A stretch of DNA of 43,139 bases, taken from Reticulitermes lucifugus. Its lineage: Eukaryota; Arthropoda; Insecta; Blattodea; Rhinotermitidae. Position 1 is the first letter of the stretch. Each line of letters opens with the position of its first letter. Both the position numbers and the translations under genes were made by a program. The DNA lies in assembly GCA_026260175.1 (NCBI GenBank), contig JAKCWW010003142.1:7234-50372 (forward strand), in the 5' to 3' direction. Under the pieces are notes generated by a model. The model worked only from the letters and a program-made list of their open reading frames with translations, did no database searches and had not been told where the DNA came from. Below, piece by piece: positions 11,101 to 21,189 of the stretch.

Positions 11101-13118
11101 CTCAACCAATTCAGAAAAACCGTAATCAAAATCCAAACCTTCCAAATATCCTCCCACAATTCAGACCAAATGCCAAAATAAGCCATGTTCACTCAGAAAA
11201 TGGAGCTCGAATACAAGCATATCCACATTTTGGTCTGCAGCGACAGCCTTTACTTGAAAGGCCAGGAAGGCATCCTCCTCCAGAATTCATGGGACACCTT
11301 CATCCACCTCCACCACCTAATCACAGAAGAGTGAATCGCAATGACAGTCCTGGAACTCTGGATGGACCAAACAAAGTCGAAGACATGTTTCCATTTGAGA
11401 AATATCCTCTACAGTCCCCAACATTTGCTCAACAACGACCTCTAGTTCATCGAAGAACTGGCCCTCATATTACAGATGTGGGTGGGTCTCAACCACAGGT
11501 TGCAACATTACAAATGATGCAACACCAGCAGCAGGAAGCTAACACATATTTTCTTCCTAGACCACAGGCAGCAAGGGATGATTTTCCTGATTCTAATCAT
11601 GAGATAAAACCTCCATTTGAAGTGAAATACCCATTAGGGTCAACATTAAGTGCAGAAACCTCTCAGAAACAACCTGTATTTGTAGTATACCCTGTGAACT
11701 CAACGCCTCTAAATACTGGAGGTAGCAATTCAAATAATGGTGGTGTTGTAGTAGGAATTCATGGTCCTCAGCGTCCATTACCACCTAAAAATCTTGACTC
11801 TGAAAGCAGTCTATCATTATCCTCAGAAGATGATGGTTCATTAACACTACCATTTCCAGGACACAAGAATCAAAAGCCAGTGCTTCAACTTCCTACAGAT
11901 ATGCTTTACTCATCCCCACTTCAATCACAAAATCCCACAAATTCAGCAACATCAAATGTTAATGCTGAACGACCCATAAAATCTGACTTTCCATATCCAC
12001 TAGAAAGACCAACTGATTTCACAGATATAGTAGAAAGTGAGATAAAACAAGACAATGAAAGTCATAAAGAAATGCTGTCAATCATGACAGGTGTTACTTC
12101 AAGCAATAATGACAGGTATGACACTGAATTTGCACTAACAGGTGATGAAATTCTAGCAGAAGTTCACAACAGCAACAGTGACAGTCAAAATGAAGATGAC
12201 ACGGAAATAAATATTATCCCATATCTTCAAGACTACATGCCATTTGCAACTAAAAAACCAGTCACATCAATTAAACCTTCATCTGAAGGAAATCCAAATA
12301 TTCTTGCTTCTGTCAGTGCTCCACTAGGACCTTATACCAGCTCCATCAAACCAGAGAAAGATGTATCACATGGCAACCAATGGACTACCACTGGTGGTGG
12401 ACAGCAGACACAAGATGCAAGGATAGTGAATACTGGAAGTGCAGAAAATGAAGTTCATGACTCTACATCTTCAACATTAGAACCACATCGTGCATCACAG
12501 ATATCAGTTGTTCTTAAAACAGTTCAGCCACAGCCCAGTACTACACATTCTCCTATCCCCCAATCTACACTGTCTGTTACTGGCTATCCAAAAGCTTCTC
12601 CATTATCTGCAGCCAACTCCAATGTATACGGAAGTTCATCACAACTAGGGCATCAGCAGGGATTGGTTGGTTCTGCAGGATCAGAATTCACAGTATCAGC
12701 TGTTATGCACACACATCCTCAAGCAGTTAACAACCACAGGCCTGCAGAGTTGTTCTCTTCAACGCCACCTCCCCAGCTAAATTTTCAAGCTCCTTTCCTT
12801 GCAAGTGCCAATATAGGAGTTCCACCAACAAATCAAGGATGGAGTGTAGTTGGAGGTGGGGGCCCTAGCAGTGAAAGGATGAAACCTGGAACAGTTGACA
12901 AGGCTGATCTCCATGAAGAAGAACTGGGGGCTTCTGATATCAGGCCTAGTGGTGAAGATAAGAACCAGAGTAATGAACCAAATAACTTTGATTTTGAAAA
13001 CTTCAGACCACAGTTATTTGGTGGATTTAAACCCATCTACACATTTCCAGAAGAAAATGGAGAGGAACATTCCAAGTATCTTCAAACTACTGAGCGTCAA
13101 GAAAAAATGATTTCATGA
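8136..13118 (+). CDS. Large secreted-looking, disordered, cysteine-free protein; last coding exon
   Basis: One open frame of 1,660 codons ends at TGA 13116-13118. The frame extends upstream only to a TTG inside a splice-acceptor-like TGATTGCAG, so the true start is probably in an upstream exon joined in phase 0; an ATG at 8166 is an alternative. The exon opens with a hydrophobic signal-peptide-like stretch (ALVFVLVMALFIV) followed by a likely cleavage region GSEA. The rest is low-complexity and rich in Gln, Pro, Asn, Ser, His and Thr, with acidic patches (YYYDDDVDEE), a Q6 run near residue 710, proline runs and several N-glycosylation sequons. I find no cysteine, no second membrane segment and no known domain. 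Short LFG-type motifs recur (GLFGFNGG, ELFGYGKPP, FRPIFGPG, and FRPQLFGGFKP near the C-terminus). Extracellular matrix, cuticle or mucin-like roles are possible but unproven. Confidence 0.85.
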   Translation: MARALVFVLVMALFIVSPWIPGSEASNKTKEDSHSEDDDKSQVTTMTGNTVSAEHYVSASDRNDETDDDYFENGSQNEGSLESAIISENRNNETENIPKSSPLTAESSHLGYRMPGLFGFNGGEAFYLEKDPITGAVDFSTKTSSVKTEDTEDPDIGGPSLQNHKISEAPSTSDDYYYDDDVDEESDNIDRKDGAFNDNGRPNNINPYKNYPPILNDVNIHVDDHSNYKYQAENNNKFPLISNSYANTKVQGTAIGINRNHHPYVTSSTQPPSYYTIRPHPTFITSSSQPPTRGTSMYKPSQNNNSSHPFATAETIYYRPTTEKHNTQILNSQHTSHQTQDGSHQQTLQDKHQNQDYERHDGKQQHTVIQKQTQEGQQHKLQPPNHPSSPDNNSIQILPIKSTQQPTSYEEDNNEDYDTEEPTTFSLSELFGYGKPPAGSKEEESQQKEKQQEEERFKQDENKKPLLLTSQPAHTSNTTRTSIIQHEFNSDTQNYVTHKNQTLQKLHTTQKPITNKFLNTQSPGIIYNEPNTVKHQNTGTSVLLDTQSHSKQQSANHHTEIYQPSLNIHSGNYQQGTFQTAAFNPTDNTKTNIAVMPSVHQQQPEHFESSTLNGSPYGSYAEEPFRPIFGPGKVDERPPLHHPDHQPLMVPPKKDKNINSVPDSNLSPVKAEEVGASKIPQETPTRWHYPYNEGTSTFFQPPPSNNLHQQQQQQVQNTVSAGNPPRNPGVESPRPNSQKLSPVNFHSQQYKPTYTSEMSVSVGSLTPNHSRVQSNAFQRPVVSQMQEVIKPEWIDSNAKRKGDGEGYVVFPQSHLVGAVPEDEIFETPSIAVPVSTNIESIANEESNYQSVPPQSQHQQEEVVSFEITHTSNQQRIPVPPHSVTQPTNQNGPPISERGTVREPAQDLRPPAEPAPLRPPAMSGSYPRPQWESRPTVQPPYFPQADPSQIARPKHDAMPPHFGQNSPNFGNAYRVRPGFSPEHSFQGNRPQPIQKNRNQNPNLPNILPQFRPNAKISHVHSENGARIQAYPHFGLQRQPLLERPGRHPPPEFMGHLHPPPPPNHRRVNRNDSPGTLDGPNKVEDMFPFEKYPLQSPTFAQQRPLVHRRTGPHITDVGGSQPQVATLQMMQHQQQEANTYFLPRPQAARDDFPDSNHEIKPPFEVKYPLGSTLSAETSQKQPVFVVYPVNSTPLNTGGSNSNNGGVVVGIHGPQRPLPPKNLDSESSLSLSSEDDGSLTLPFPGHKNQKPVLQLPTDMLYSSPLQSQNPTNSATSNVNAERPIKSDFPYPLERPTDFTDIVESEIKQDNESHKEMLSIMTGVTSSNNDRYDTEFALTGDEILAEVHNSNSDSQNEDDTEINIIPYLQDYMPFATKKPVTSIKPSSEGNPNILASVSAPLGPYTSSIKPEKDVSHGNQWTTTGGGQQTQDARIVNTGSAENEVHDSTSSTLEPHRASQISVVLKTVQPQPSTTHSPIPQSTLSVTGYPKASPLSAANSNVYGSSSQLGHQQGLVGSAGSEFTVSAVMHTHPQAVNNHRPAELFSSTPPPQLNFQAPFLASANIGVPPTNQGWSVVGGGGPSSERMKPGTVDKADLHEEELGASDIRPSGEDKNQSNEPNNFDFENFRPQLFGGFKPIYTFPEENGEEHSKYLQTTERQEKMIS

Positions 13119-13262
13119 GAAAGGATACTACTGACAGAAATTACAACTCAGAAATTAGAACCAGCCAGTTCACATTTTATTTTCATATTTAACTGGTGGC
13201 AGCTGCTTAACTCACATGCTTACAAGGATGAAAAATCATCTGTTCTATTCAGTTGACTTTTC

Positions 13263-13287
13263 AATAAAAAAAAAGTCTAAAAATAAA
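13263..13287 (+). terminator. Candidate poly(A) signals for the large-exon gene
   Basis: AATAAA occurs at 13263-13268 and 13282-13287, about 150 bp after the stop codon. They are positioned as a short 3' UTR end, but no transcript data support use. Confidence 0.5.
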
Positions 13288-13289
13288 GC

Positions 13290-13789
13290 AAGTGGGTTAA
13301 AAGAGAGTTAAAGAGTAAAACAAAATACCAAAACCATATATCACATGAAAACTCTTAGATTTGCTTATTATGTAAAGAAAGGTTTTGTATACTGTCAAGA
13401 GCAATAGAGGATCATTGTTAATGCAGCTTTAGTACTGACACATTCAGGTACTTGATCTCTAAGAAATGTTTCAACATAGACAGCAATAATGTTATTGGAT
13501 GTTTTGATGTAAAACATGTTCCTTATTTATGCCTACAATCACAGTACCAGTACTATATAATGCCATAACATACTCTGAGAAAGAACTAATAAGTATGAAA
13601 TACATTATGCGGTAGTGATCATCTGTAACACATTGGTAGTTATATAAACCTATCTGATCTGAAACTCGACCATAGGAACTACTAATAGAAGATGGCTGTG
13701 GAAGAAATATATAACTGCTACCAATTACATTAAGGGCCCTCATTCAACTCACAAATGTATTACTCTAGGTAGAAAACTGAAGCACAATA
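13290..13789. other. Non-coding stretch between poly(A) signals and minisatellite
   Basis: AT-rich with no convincing ORF. It could be extended 3' UTR of the upstream gene. Confidence 0.5.
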
Positions 13790-14086
13790 TATTACTGTGG
13801 ACACTGTCACTCACAGCTACAATATTACTGTGGACACTAGCATGCACAGCTCCTATATTACTGTGGACATGAGCAATCACAGCTGCTATATTACTGTGGA
13901 GAATATCACACACAGTTTCTATATTACTGTGGACACTATCACACACAATTGCTATAATACTGTGGACACAAGTACTCACAGCTGCTATATTACTGTGGAC
14001 ATGAGAACTCACACCTGCTTTATTACTGTGGACATGAGCACTCATAGCTGCTATATTACTGTGGATGTTATCACTCACAGTGACAA
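13790..14086. repeat. Minisatellite, nine 33-bp units
   Basis: Exactly nine consecutive 33-bp units (297 bp), each starting TATTACTGTGGA and carrying a CACA-type block in the middle, with no length variation among units. Because 33 is a multiple of three, both strands stay open through the array; the plus frame reads as an 11-residue repeat such as YITVDTSTHSC. These ORFs lack a convincing start context or splice sites, so I treat the array as non-coding. Confidence 0.95.
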
Positions 14087-17000
14087 TCTAGCTAACATAT
14101 ATGTTTAAAACAATACACAAATACTTTGCACGTTTTTATGTTCAGTATAAAGACTGCCTTGTTTTTGGGACAAGGACTGAATGTTGAAACATAACAAGTA
14201 TTTGATTACATACATAGTACATTGTAGCATGATAATAATAAGTTTGTATGCTTCCTTTGGGAGACGGTGACTGGGAAAATATGGGCAAGCGTAGAGGTTT
14301 AAACTCTGTTTACAACTGGGAAATGGTTTATTCCAATTTCAATAATATGTGGAATAGATTAATAAGTGTTACACATGCAACTCACCATTATTCTTATGAA
14401 GCCTGTACAGTAGAATGAGATATCTCAGCTCCATAAGAAGCTTATCTGGACACTTGGTAAGAGTGTTTTCAACTTAAGTAAGCAAGCCCGCACCCTGAAA
14501 AAGGGTGCATCATTAGAGCACATTATACTCTGCAATTGTCACTTACTGCAACATCAGTATTAAATAATGGTAATTGACACTACACCTTTTAAGACTACTG
14601 TGGGCTCAACTCCGAGGGCTTCACATCTGTTTCCTACTAGAACACATTCTGTGAAATGTATGACAGAAATATTATAATTTTCTTTTCACTGGCAGAATGT
14701 AATGTTACATTAATTTTGTACAAAACTTACAAAACACAGCAACTTAAGGCCAAAAATGAGCAAAATATTAAATTTACATGACTGTTAATGCAACTATTTG
14801 GCAAGTTTTCTTATTGTTCTTGATACCACACTGCATTTCCTATTGGTTTCTCTTCCACTACTTTCCCCTTTTTTGTTTTGGATTAGGGTGACCAGACTTT
14901 CTAGAGTTACATACTTTTATAGGATGTCCTGACAGAGCTTTGGACCAGCAAACTAGCTTCCAATTTAAATTTACATAATTACTGAACTAAAACACTGCTG
15001 GAATTTGGTAACACTTATATTACATTTTACTTTCTAATACGTAGAGGCCAATATTATATAATGCAATTGCCACTTCCTTGAAAGTAAGTAATTATATGTT
15101 TCCATGCTGTGCATTACATTATTTCAATGGGAAACATGCAGTTAGTAACTGCAGGGGTACAGAGTCAATATGCAGTGTAGAAAAGATAGCATAACACGCA
15201 GCTGATTTGTCTTCCATTACACAGTTTTATCTCTGCTTGCTCAGTAAGACAATTAAAAAATGCATTCCTTATATTAATCAATAATAAGCTTTGGAAGATT
15301 CTATCACATACTTTTCAAGAAAGCTTCCCTTATTTTAAGAAAGTACTTGCATAGCATTATATTTTGATGGTCACTTTTGCACAATTAGACCTCAACTGTC
15401 ATAACTGGCAGTCACTTCCCCAGCTCACATGTGATTCTTTCAATGCCTCTCATCTTTTTAATTTTGTGCTTAAATCCATAAAAACTTGCTACAGCACATA
15501 GATATTTCTCTTTTCCATTTACACCACTGACACAACATTTTTTATTACTCTCATCAATAGTATTCTCGTCAGTTTTAGGTATGTATGTTCAAACTACTGC
15601 AATTTGGAAATAAAAATTGGTCTGGTATCCTAACTTTCTTTACTTACACTCAAGTGCTACAACAAAGCACTTCAGTCATGTGACTGTGAATGGGGAAACT
15701 TGTACACCCTTGCTGAGACCCTTTTGTCTGTACCACTGTACCCCTCAATGTTTCATATATATCTGCCTTAGCATATACTTATGAAAGAATTTTATATGAC
15801 CACAATGACTTGAGGTTATAACAAAATGTTGACTTGAAAGCACTCTCAATTGCATTCCTTTTAACAGATTGCAGTTATTATTTTAAGAAATAATTATAAG
15901 CACAAAGAATTTTGACCAAATGTGGATCAAAAATTTACTTGTGCACAGAAAAGCATTACATAAAATCATTAACACATACATGCACCACAGTAACAATGGA
16001 ATAATGAAGGTCCATTATAAAGTGTAACAAAAAAAACATTACTTCATTTGTCTTTCTGTCCAGTGGCAGAAAATTTTCAATGTGTCCATTCCTCAACCAT
16101 CCCCCCCCCCTCCCCAACCCACCAGAGTTTTAATTGGAAATAATTTTCATTCACAACATACGTAAAAATTTGCTACCTTCAGCTACGTAAACTTTATTTA
16201 ACATGCAATGCCAATCCAAGTTTGATATACATTGTGATAGAGGTTAACGACTTAGTTACGTTTAATATACTGTACTTTACTCTGATAAAAAATATGAAGT
16301 TAACTATACATATGTAACCAAAACTGTATTATGCTGCTGTGGACATGTTATTTATTTAAAACCAAATATTAATAACTGTATATATAAGTTAAGATTAAAT
16401 GGAATTGTCATCTTGGATAAATTTTATTGAAAATGTTAATAAATTTGTCCAGTATGGTGACGAAAAATATTTGTATGTATGCTGTTAATTTATGAAATAC
16501 ATGTAATAGTCTGTTATGTGTTTTTTAAATTTACAGTGACAAAACAAGCCCTAAACCTTGTGCTCATAACATGGGCAAAACAGCCTTGCATGTGGGTCAG
16601 TATCATATCACAGGGTATGTGAGCAGTAAGAATACATCTTTCTTAAATTTTTGAATATGCACAAATATACCTTTTGAATAAAAGTACCCAGAGTTTCATG
16701 CCTGAATATTATGTATGTTGAACAAATTTACAGAAATAAGCGCCCTTTTCTTGTATAAATAATACATATTTCACTGTACACTGTAAATAATACATTGTAG
16801 CATTTTTCATCATTAATTGTTCTGATGTACTGCCCTCATGCATGATATTAGCCACTGCCATCATTTAATTCTCTATTTTCCCATACAGCAAGATTAGGCT
16901 ATTTACTACAGTAATATAAAAATCCAACAGTATTAGAGTTGTAAACACAATAGTTTTAAAAATTCAGCTCTGCAAATGAAACTTGACAACATGAGTTCGT

Positions 17001-18532
17001 AATAGTATGGGGTTGCTTTTGTGATGCATTACAAAAATAATAATTCTTTAATCTAAGCTTAACTACATTTGTATCTACTTTGTGCTCCCTATATTTCAGC
17101 CTTCCCAGATTTCTGTAGTGCATACCTGCGATTTATTAGTACCAATTAAATGAAGATTGATTTTGCCTTGAAATATATATAAAATTCAACACTAGCCAGC
17201 AGTGGAGGTTAGAAGTTTGCGGTCCGCTAATCTTTCTTCTCTGGGATACTATTAAGGCTCCATTTGTCAGAATTAGACAGCTTCTAAGTTGTATTTTTGG
17301 GATTTGGCACTCTTCTAATATTTCTACATATTCATAGCAAAGAAGTTCACACAATGAAATGGCATTCACATCACAGTTCTTTTGGTACAGTCAAATTTCA
17401 CATTACTTGCTCTCTCTGCAGTGAAGTGCTGCTCTCAAGCCAAGCCTGTTCTTCTTATAGAAAGATTGTCAGTACACACGGTCACTTCAGACATAGCCCT
17501 TGGGGTGTTCTTGATTGTCTTTAATGTGTAATTCTTTCCTCTATATGAAGGTACCGTCAATAAATACTTTTACATTAGGTACAAACAGCCCACAGCAAAC
17601 AGAATGAAATAAAAGTCCTAATTGCTCCATTGTAGGAGTAGCCCAATTAAAGCAAAAAAAACTGTGAGAATTGCAGACACCATACTGGCTAAAATCATAA
17701 TTTCTCTTCTTTTTTGATATACTTTTACTCAAAACTTGAAACAGTATGACTGCATGCATATTCATTTTCTGCGCGAGAAAAAAAAACATGGCTACCACAA
17801 CATTCTCTTTCCGCTAAAACCTGACACGTTTTTGCGTAATTCCGGTCAATTTGCTGTATTGACAGACCTACTTTCGCAGAAATACTTGTACATTTAACAG
17901 TCTGTGTACATATTTAATATTATCATCTTCCCCAGTAGGATCTACTGGAAAAAACTCTCACTGACCAGTCAACCATCCAGTACATTGTCACAATTTTCAT
18001 ATTACGGGAAACACGATGAAATGACAAACTTTTCCGTTATATTGCTGAGTATGTTTCTTATTCGTTACAGTACATAATAAATGCACTAGGTCAAATGTAA
18101 CTGTTTCAATTGCAATTGTTATCCCTCGAAATAGACACCTGAGCTCACGGCGTACACTAAAATTCTCTATACTATACACACATCTCAATAACTGCGACTA
18201 TTGTATTGTATTGTATTTATATATAATTGTGAACGTGTTAATAGTTGTACAGGGAATTTTGATCGGCCGCACAGCCGTCCTTGGTGGAGTGGCGGAAAGT
18301 AAAATGCATAGTTCTGCGAGCCACCGAACCACGGTCCTGCAAGCCTCTAGCCATTCGCTTTACTGGCAAAGCTATCTTAGCTTATGTGTGAGCACAAGTA
18401 CTGATTTAAAATGTAATATACTAAAACCACTGAAAATGAATTACAATTTCTATTATGTCGAAACACTGGGTTTTGCTCGTTCATTGGCTGCCGTACCTTT
18501 GAGCTGACCGTGCATGTTTTAAATTCCATCAC
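14087..18532. other. AT-rich non-coding stretch with no confident gene
   Basis: About 4.4 kb without a recognisable protein. It contains a C-rich run (about 16103-16115), AATAAA hexamers at about 16437 and 16677, a TTGTA-type short tandem near 18200, and the exon-like segment listed separately. It may include distal 3' UTR of the upstream gene. Confidence 0.5.
16537..16614 (+). other. Possible small exon (splice-site pattern only)
   Basis: A strong pyrimidine tract and acceptor (TTTTTTAAATTTACAG) precedes 78 bp that end in G|GTATGT. One frame is open throughout and continues to a TGA about 40 bases past the donor. A candidate AATAAA follows at about 16677, so it could equally be part of a terminal exon. 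Splice signals of this quality arise by chance in AT-rich DNA. Confidence 0.2.
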
Positions 18533-19041
18533 TTAAAAGCCGCGTCCACATTAGTAAATATTTTTGTTGTGTGTTGAATGTGAAAATTCAACGCACAAAT
18601 TTTTGCCGCAAGGTAAATGTTCTTGCTACATAAAAATTTACGTTGTGCGCTGTGCGTCTGTAATCAATACGTGCGGTTTTCTAGTGGTTTACTAACCCAG
18701 AGAAATTGATTTATTTTCATTCGCAATGTACCAGACATTATCAAATAAAATATTATTGATATTAATTTGATGAAATTTAAGTGTTGCAACATAAACATTC
18801 TTCAAAGGCATTGCATATTCACAGATACGTCCACACTATTACTATATTTCGGCGCAAATCTCCTTGATGTTTAAAAAAAACCGATAACGAATGGATCGTG
18901 TTCGTTGAATGCGACGAAAATTTTTGTGCGCGGTCATATGCGGCACACACGTCCACATTCAGGTAAATATGTTAACGAACGCAAAAATTTGTATCAAATA
19001 AAACACACAACAAAATATTTATTAATGTGGACGCGGTTTAA
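18533..19041. mobile_element. MITE-like DNA element with about 37-bp terminal inverted repeats
   Basis: The left end CCGCGTCCACATTAGTAAAT (from 18540) is matched in reverse complement at the right end (to 19036), continuing through TTTTGTTGTGTGTT with one mismatch and one single-base gap. TTAA sits on both sides (18533-18536 and 19038-19041), which would fit a TTAA target, but the few bases between TTAA and the repeat differ on the two sides, so the boundary is uncertain. The roughly 500-bp interior has no transposase ORF. A GTCCACA motif from the terminus recurs inside near 18829 and 18950, and subterminal GCACAAATTTTTG-type blocks are also inverted. Confidence 0.85.
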
Positions 19042-19149
19042 TGATAAATAGTTCAGATTTTGTGCAAAATATTCTGACTTCTGAAACTAGAATGACAATA
19101 TTGACCGCAGGTTACCAAGCCCCTGTTTGAGAATTTAAGAAAAGGGTTG

Positions 19150-19197
19150 TGTGTGTTGCGTGTGTCAGTGAGTGAGTGAGAAAGAGAGAGAGAGAGA
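19150..19197. repeat. Simple GT/GAGT/GA tract
   Basis: A short run of GTGT, GAGT and then GA units lies in the 5' flank of the RRP9 gene, about 480 bp before its ATG. Confidence 0.8.
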
Positions 19198-19598
19198 CCA
19201 AGTGTGCACGTGTATGTGTTTCTAATAGGACTCCCTCATCCATGGAATTCCTGGTATGTGCAAAAAGAAACCGTATTTGTGAACATATCTTTTGTGTAGC
19301 TCTACGTTGTTGATGCTACATACCGCGTTTCTACATCGTTCTTTGCAATGTTGGCGAAATACTGCGTAGGAGGGAATTTACACGAATCTGAGGGGATTAA
19401 TTTCCCTTTCTGATTTTGTAAACATGAAAGCTAAGATTTAATGGTTCTAATGACATGGTGAGGTTCCAGGAAACCTCGGACTGAACCCATACACGTAGAC
19501 AAAGCACGTGGTATGATTCCCAAGTATTAGTGGCAACTACAGACCAGCATCGACATTTGATCTGAGGTGAGGTGATGTTGGGAACAGTTACTAAGCTA

Positions 19599-19607
19599 GC
19601 GCATGCG
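19599..19607. promoter_or_regulatory. NRF1-like palindrome upstream of RRP9
   Basis: GCGCATGCG, close to the NRF1 core GCGCATGCGC, lies 72 bp before the RRP9 start codon in otherwise AT-rich sequence. No TATA box is evident near it. CACGTG E-boxes occur at about 19207 and 19505. A housekeeping-type promoter would suit a ribosome-biogenesis gene. A short out-of-frame upstream ORF begins at an ATG near 19635. Confidence 0.45.
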
Positions 19608-19678
19608 TCGTGTATCAGTTAATCCGTGTCGTGTATGGTGATAAGGTTGTAAGCACGTGTTGTGTAATTGTGTTGGCT

Positions 19679-21127
19679 ATGTCGTTCTTCATAAGAAAGG
19701 GTGTTGGTGTAAAATCAAATGAGGGACCTAATGGAAAGTATGTTAAAAGGAGAGATAAACGGAAGAAAAGGGAGCCAGGTCAACACCAAAGGAAGAGGAA
19801 GGCAACTGAAAGCGCCGACTTAAATAATCATTCATCATTAAGTAACGAAGAGATAGAGAGCGACGTAGAAGATGAGGTTGAGAGTAATAGATTGGGTAAA
19901 AGTGTGCAGTTCGAATCAGACGATGATGCAGGAGAAACAGCACAGGATAAGAAAGTTCGTTTGGCCAAGCTTTACCTTGCTGAAATTGAGAGAGAAGAGC
20001 GCGAGCGAGCAGAAACAGAGGTTATTGACAAGGATGTAATTGCCCACCGTTTGAAAGAAGACTACCTAGAACAAAGTGGTAAACTGAAAAAGGCTGTTGC
20101 GGACAATTATGTGGGGTTTGACGGCAATGGCATGCAATTTTTGCGGTGTAAGGAGCATAAACTTGCCATCACATGCCTTATTATATCACCAGACAATAAA
20201 TTTATTTATTCAGCGTCCAAGGATTGTGGAATTGTGAAGTGGTTGCTAGCGGATAGGCGTAAAGTGAACTGTAGACCGAGAATGCAGAAAGGATCTGTAG
20301 ACTCTGATAATGGCCACACTGCAACAGTGTTGTCTCTTGCTATATCTTCAGATAGCCAGTTTCTTGCTTCAGGTGGTGAAAACAAAGTTATTCACATTTG
20401 GAACCCTGATACTCTAGAACATCTACATGTGTTTAAGGGTCATAATGGTGCTGTTACTGGCCTGGCTTTTAGAAAAGGCACTCATCAACTGTTCAGTGTG
20501 TCTACTGACAAAGTAGTCAAAATATGGAGCTTGGATGAGATGGCATATATAGAAAGCTTATTTGGTCATCAGACAGGAATCACAAGCGTGGATGTTTTGT
20601 CACGAGAACGAGCTGTAACATCAGGAGGCAGGGACCACACAATTAGGATATGGAAAGTAGTGGAAGAATCACAGTTGATTTACAATGGACATGTAGGTAG
20701 CATAGATGCAGTGAAACTGATTAATGAAGAACATTTTCTTTCTTGTGGTGATGATGGACAGCTGTGTATTTGGGGAACCAGGAAGAAGAAACCACTATGC
20801 ACAGTAGAATTTGCTCATGGTATTGCTGCACAGAATGAAGAACCAAATTGGATCTCTAGTATTGCCACTTTAACAAATACTGACTTAGTTGCTTCTGGTT
20901 CACAAGATGGACATATTAAACTCTGGAAATGTGATGTTGGCTTTCGGTCACTCAGTCCTGTCCTAAATATTCCTGTCACAGGTTTTGTTAATGCAATGTC
21001 TTTCACTTCTGATGGTAATTACCTTATTGTGGGTGTTGGTCAGGAGCATAGACTTGGTAGATGGTGGAAGATAAAAGAAGCAAAAAATGGCATTTTGATT
21101 ATCCCTTTAACAAAGAAACATAATTGA
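19679..21127 (+). CDS. RRP9: U3 small nucleolar RNP protein RRP9 (U3-55K), WD40 protein
   Basis: Complete 482-residue protein, close to the roughly 475 residues of the human protein. RRP9 binds the box B/C motif of U3 snoRNA and acts in the small-subunit processome during nucleolar 18S rRNA processing. Residues 1-90 are a basic then acidic, disordered tail (KRRDKRKKRE, then EIESDVEDEVE). The family block ETAQDKKVRLAKLYL lies at about 86-100, a helical RLKEDYLEQ region at about 124-132, and a WD40 propeller at about 150-470 with GH...W(D/S)-type repeats. The signature GQEHRLGRWWKIKEAKN is near 454-470. The first in-frame ATG is 19679; codons upstream remain open but begin with GTG, so they are UTR. 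The gene has no intron here. AATAAA follows at 21163 and no poly(A) tract is embedded, so it is not an obviously recent retrocopy. It is convergent with intersectin. Confidence 0.95.
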   Translation: MSFFIRKGVGVKSNEGPNGKYVKRRDKRKKREPGQHQRKRKATESADLNNHSSLSNEEIESDVEDEVESNRLGKSVQFESDDDAGETAQDKKVRLAKLYLAEIEREERERAETEVIDKDVIAHRLKEDYLEQSGKLKKAVADNYVGFDGNGMQFLRCKEHKLAITCLIISPDNKFIYSASKDCGIVKWLLADRRKVNCRPRMQKGSVDSDNGHTATVLSLAISSDSQFLASGGENKVIHIWNPDTLEHLHVFKGHNGAVTGLAFRKGTHQLFSVSTDKVVKIWSLDEMAYIESLFGHQTGITSVDVLSRERAVTSGGRDHTIRIWKVVEESQLIYNGHVGSIDAVKLINEEHFLSCGDDGQLCIWGTRKKKPLCTVEFAHGIAAQNEEPNWISSIATLTNTDLVASGSQDGHIKLWKCDVGFRSLSPVLNIPVTGFVNAMSFTSDGNYLIVGVGQEHRLGRWWKIKEAKNGILIIPLTKKHN

Positions 21128-21162
21128 GTTCTTGGAAGCTGTATTTTTATGTTATATGTTGT

Positions 21163-21168
21163 AATAAA
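21163..21168 (+). terminator. Poly(A) signal of RRP9
   Basis: AATAAA lies 36 bp after the TGA, followed by a GT-rich stretch (TGTGAGTGTGAAGTTGTGTGG) typical of a downstream cleavage element. Confidence 0.75.
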
Positions 21169-21189
21169 CAAGTTTTGGAAGTGACATTG

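Noticed and set aside
13790..14086. CRISPR array
   Set aside because: Units abut without unique spacers, and the sequence is eukaryotic; this is a minisatellite.
13749..14108. Genes on both strands over the 33-bp repeat
   Set aside because: Open frames follow automatically from a period divisible by three; there is no start context, splice site or domain.
19610..19678. 23-residue N-terminal extension of RRP9
   Set aside because: The extension begins with GTG and has no in-frame ATG; family proteins start near the basic tail, so ATG 19679 is preferred.
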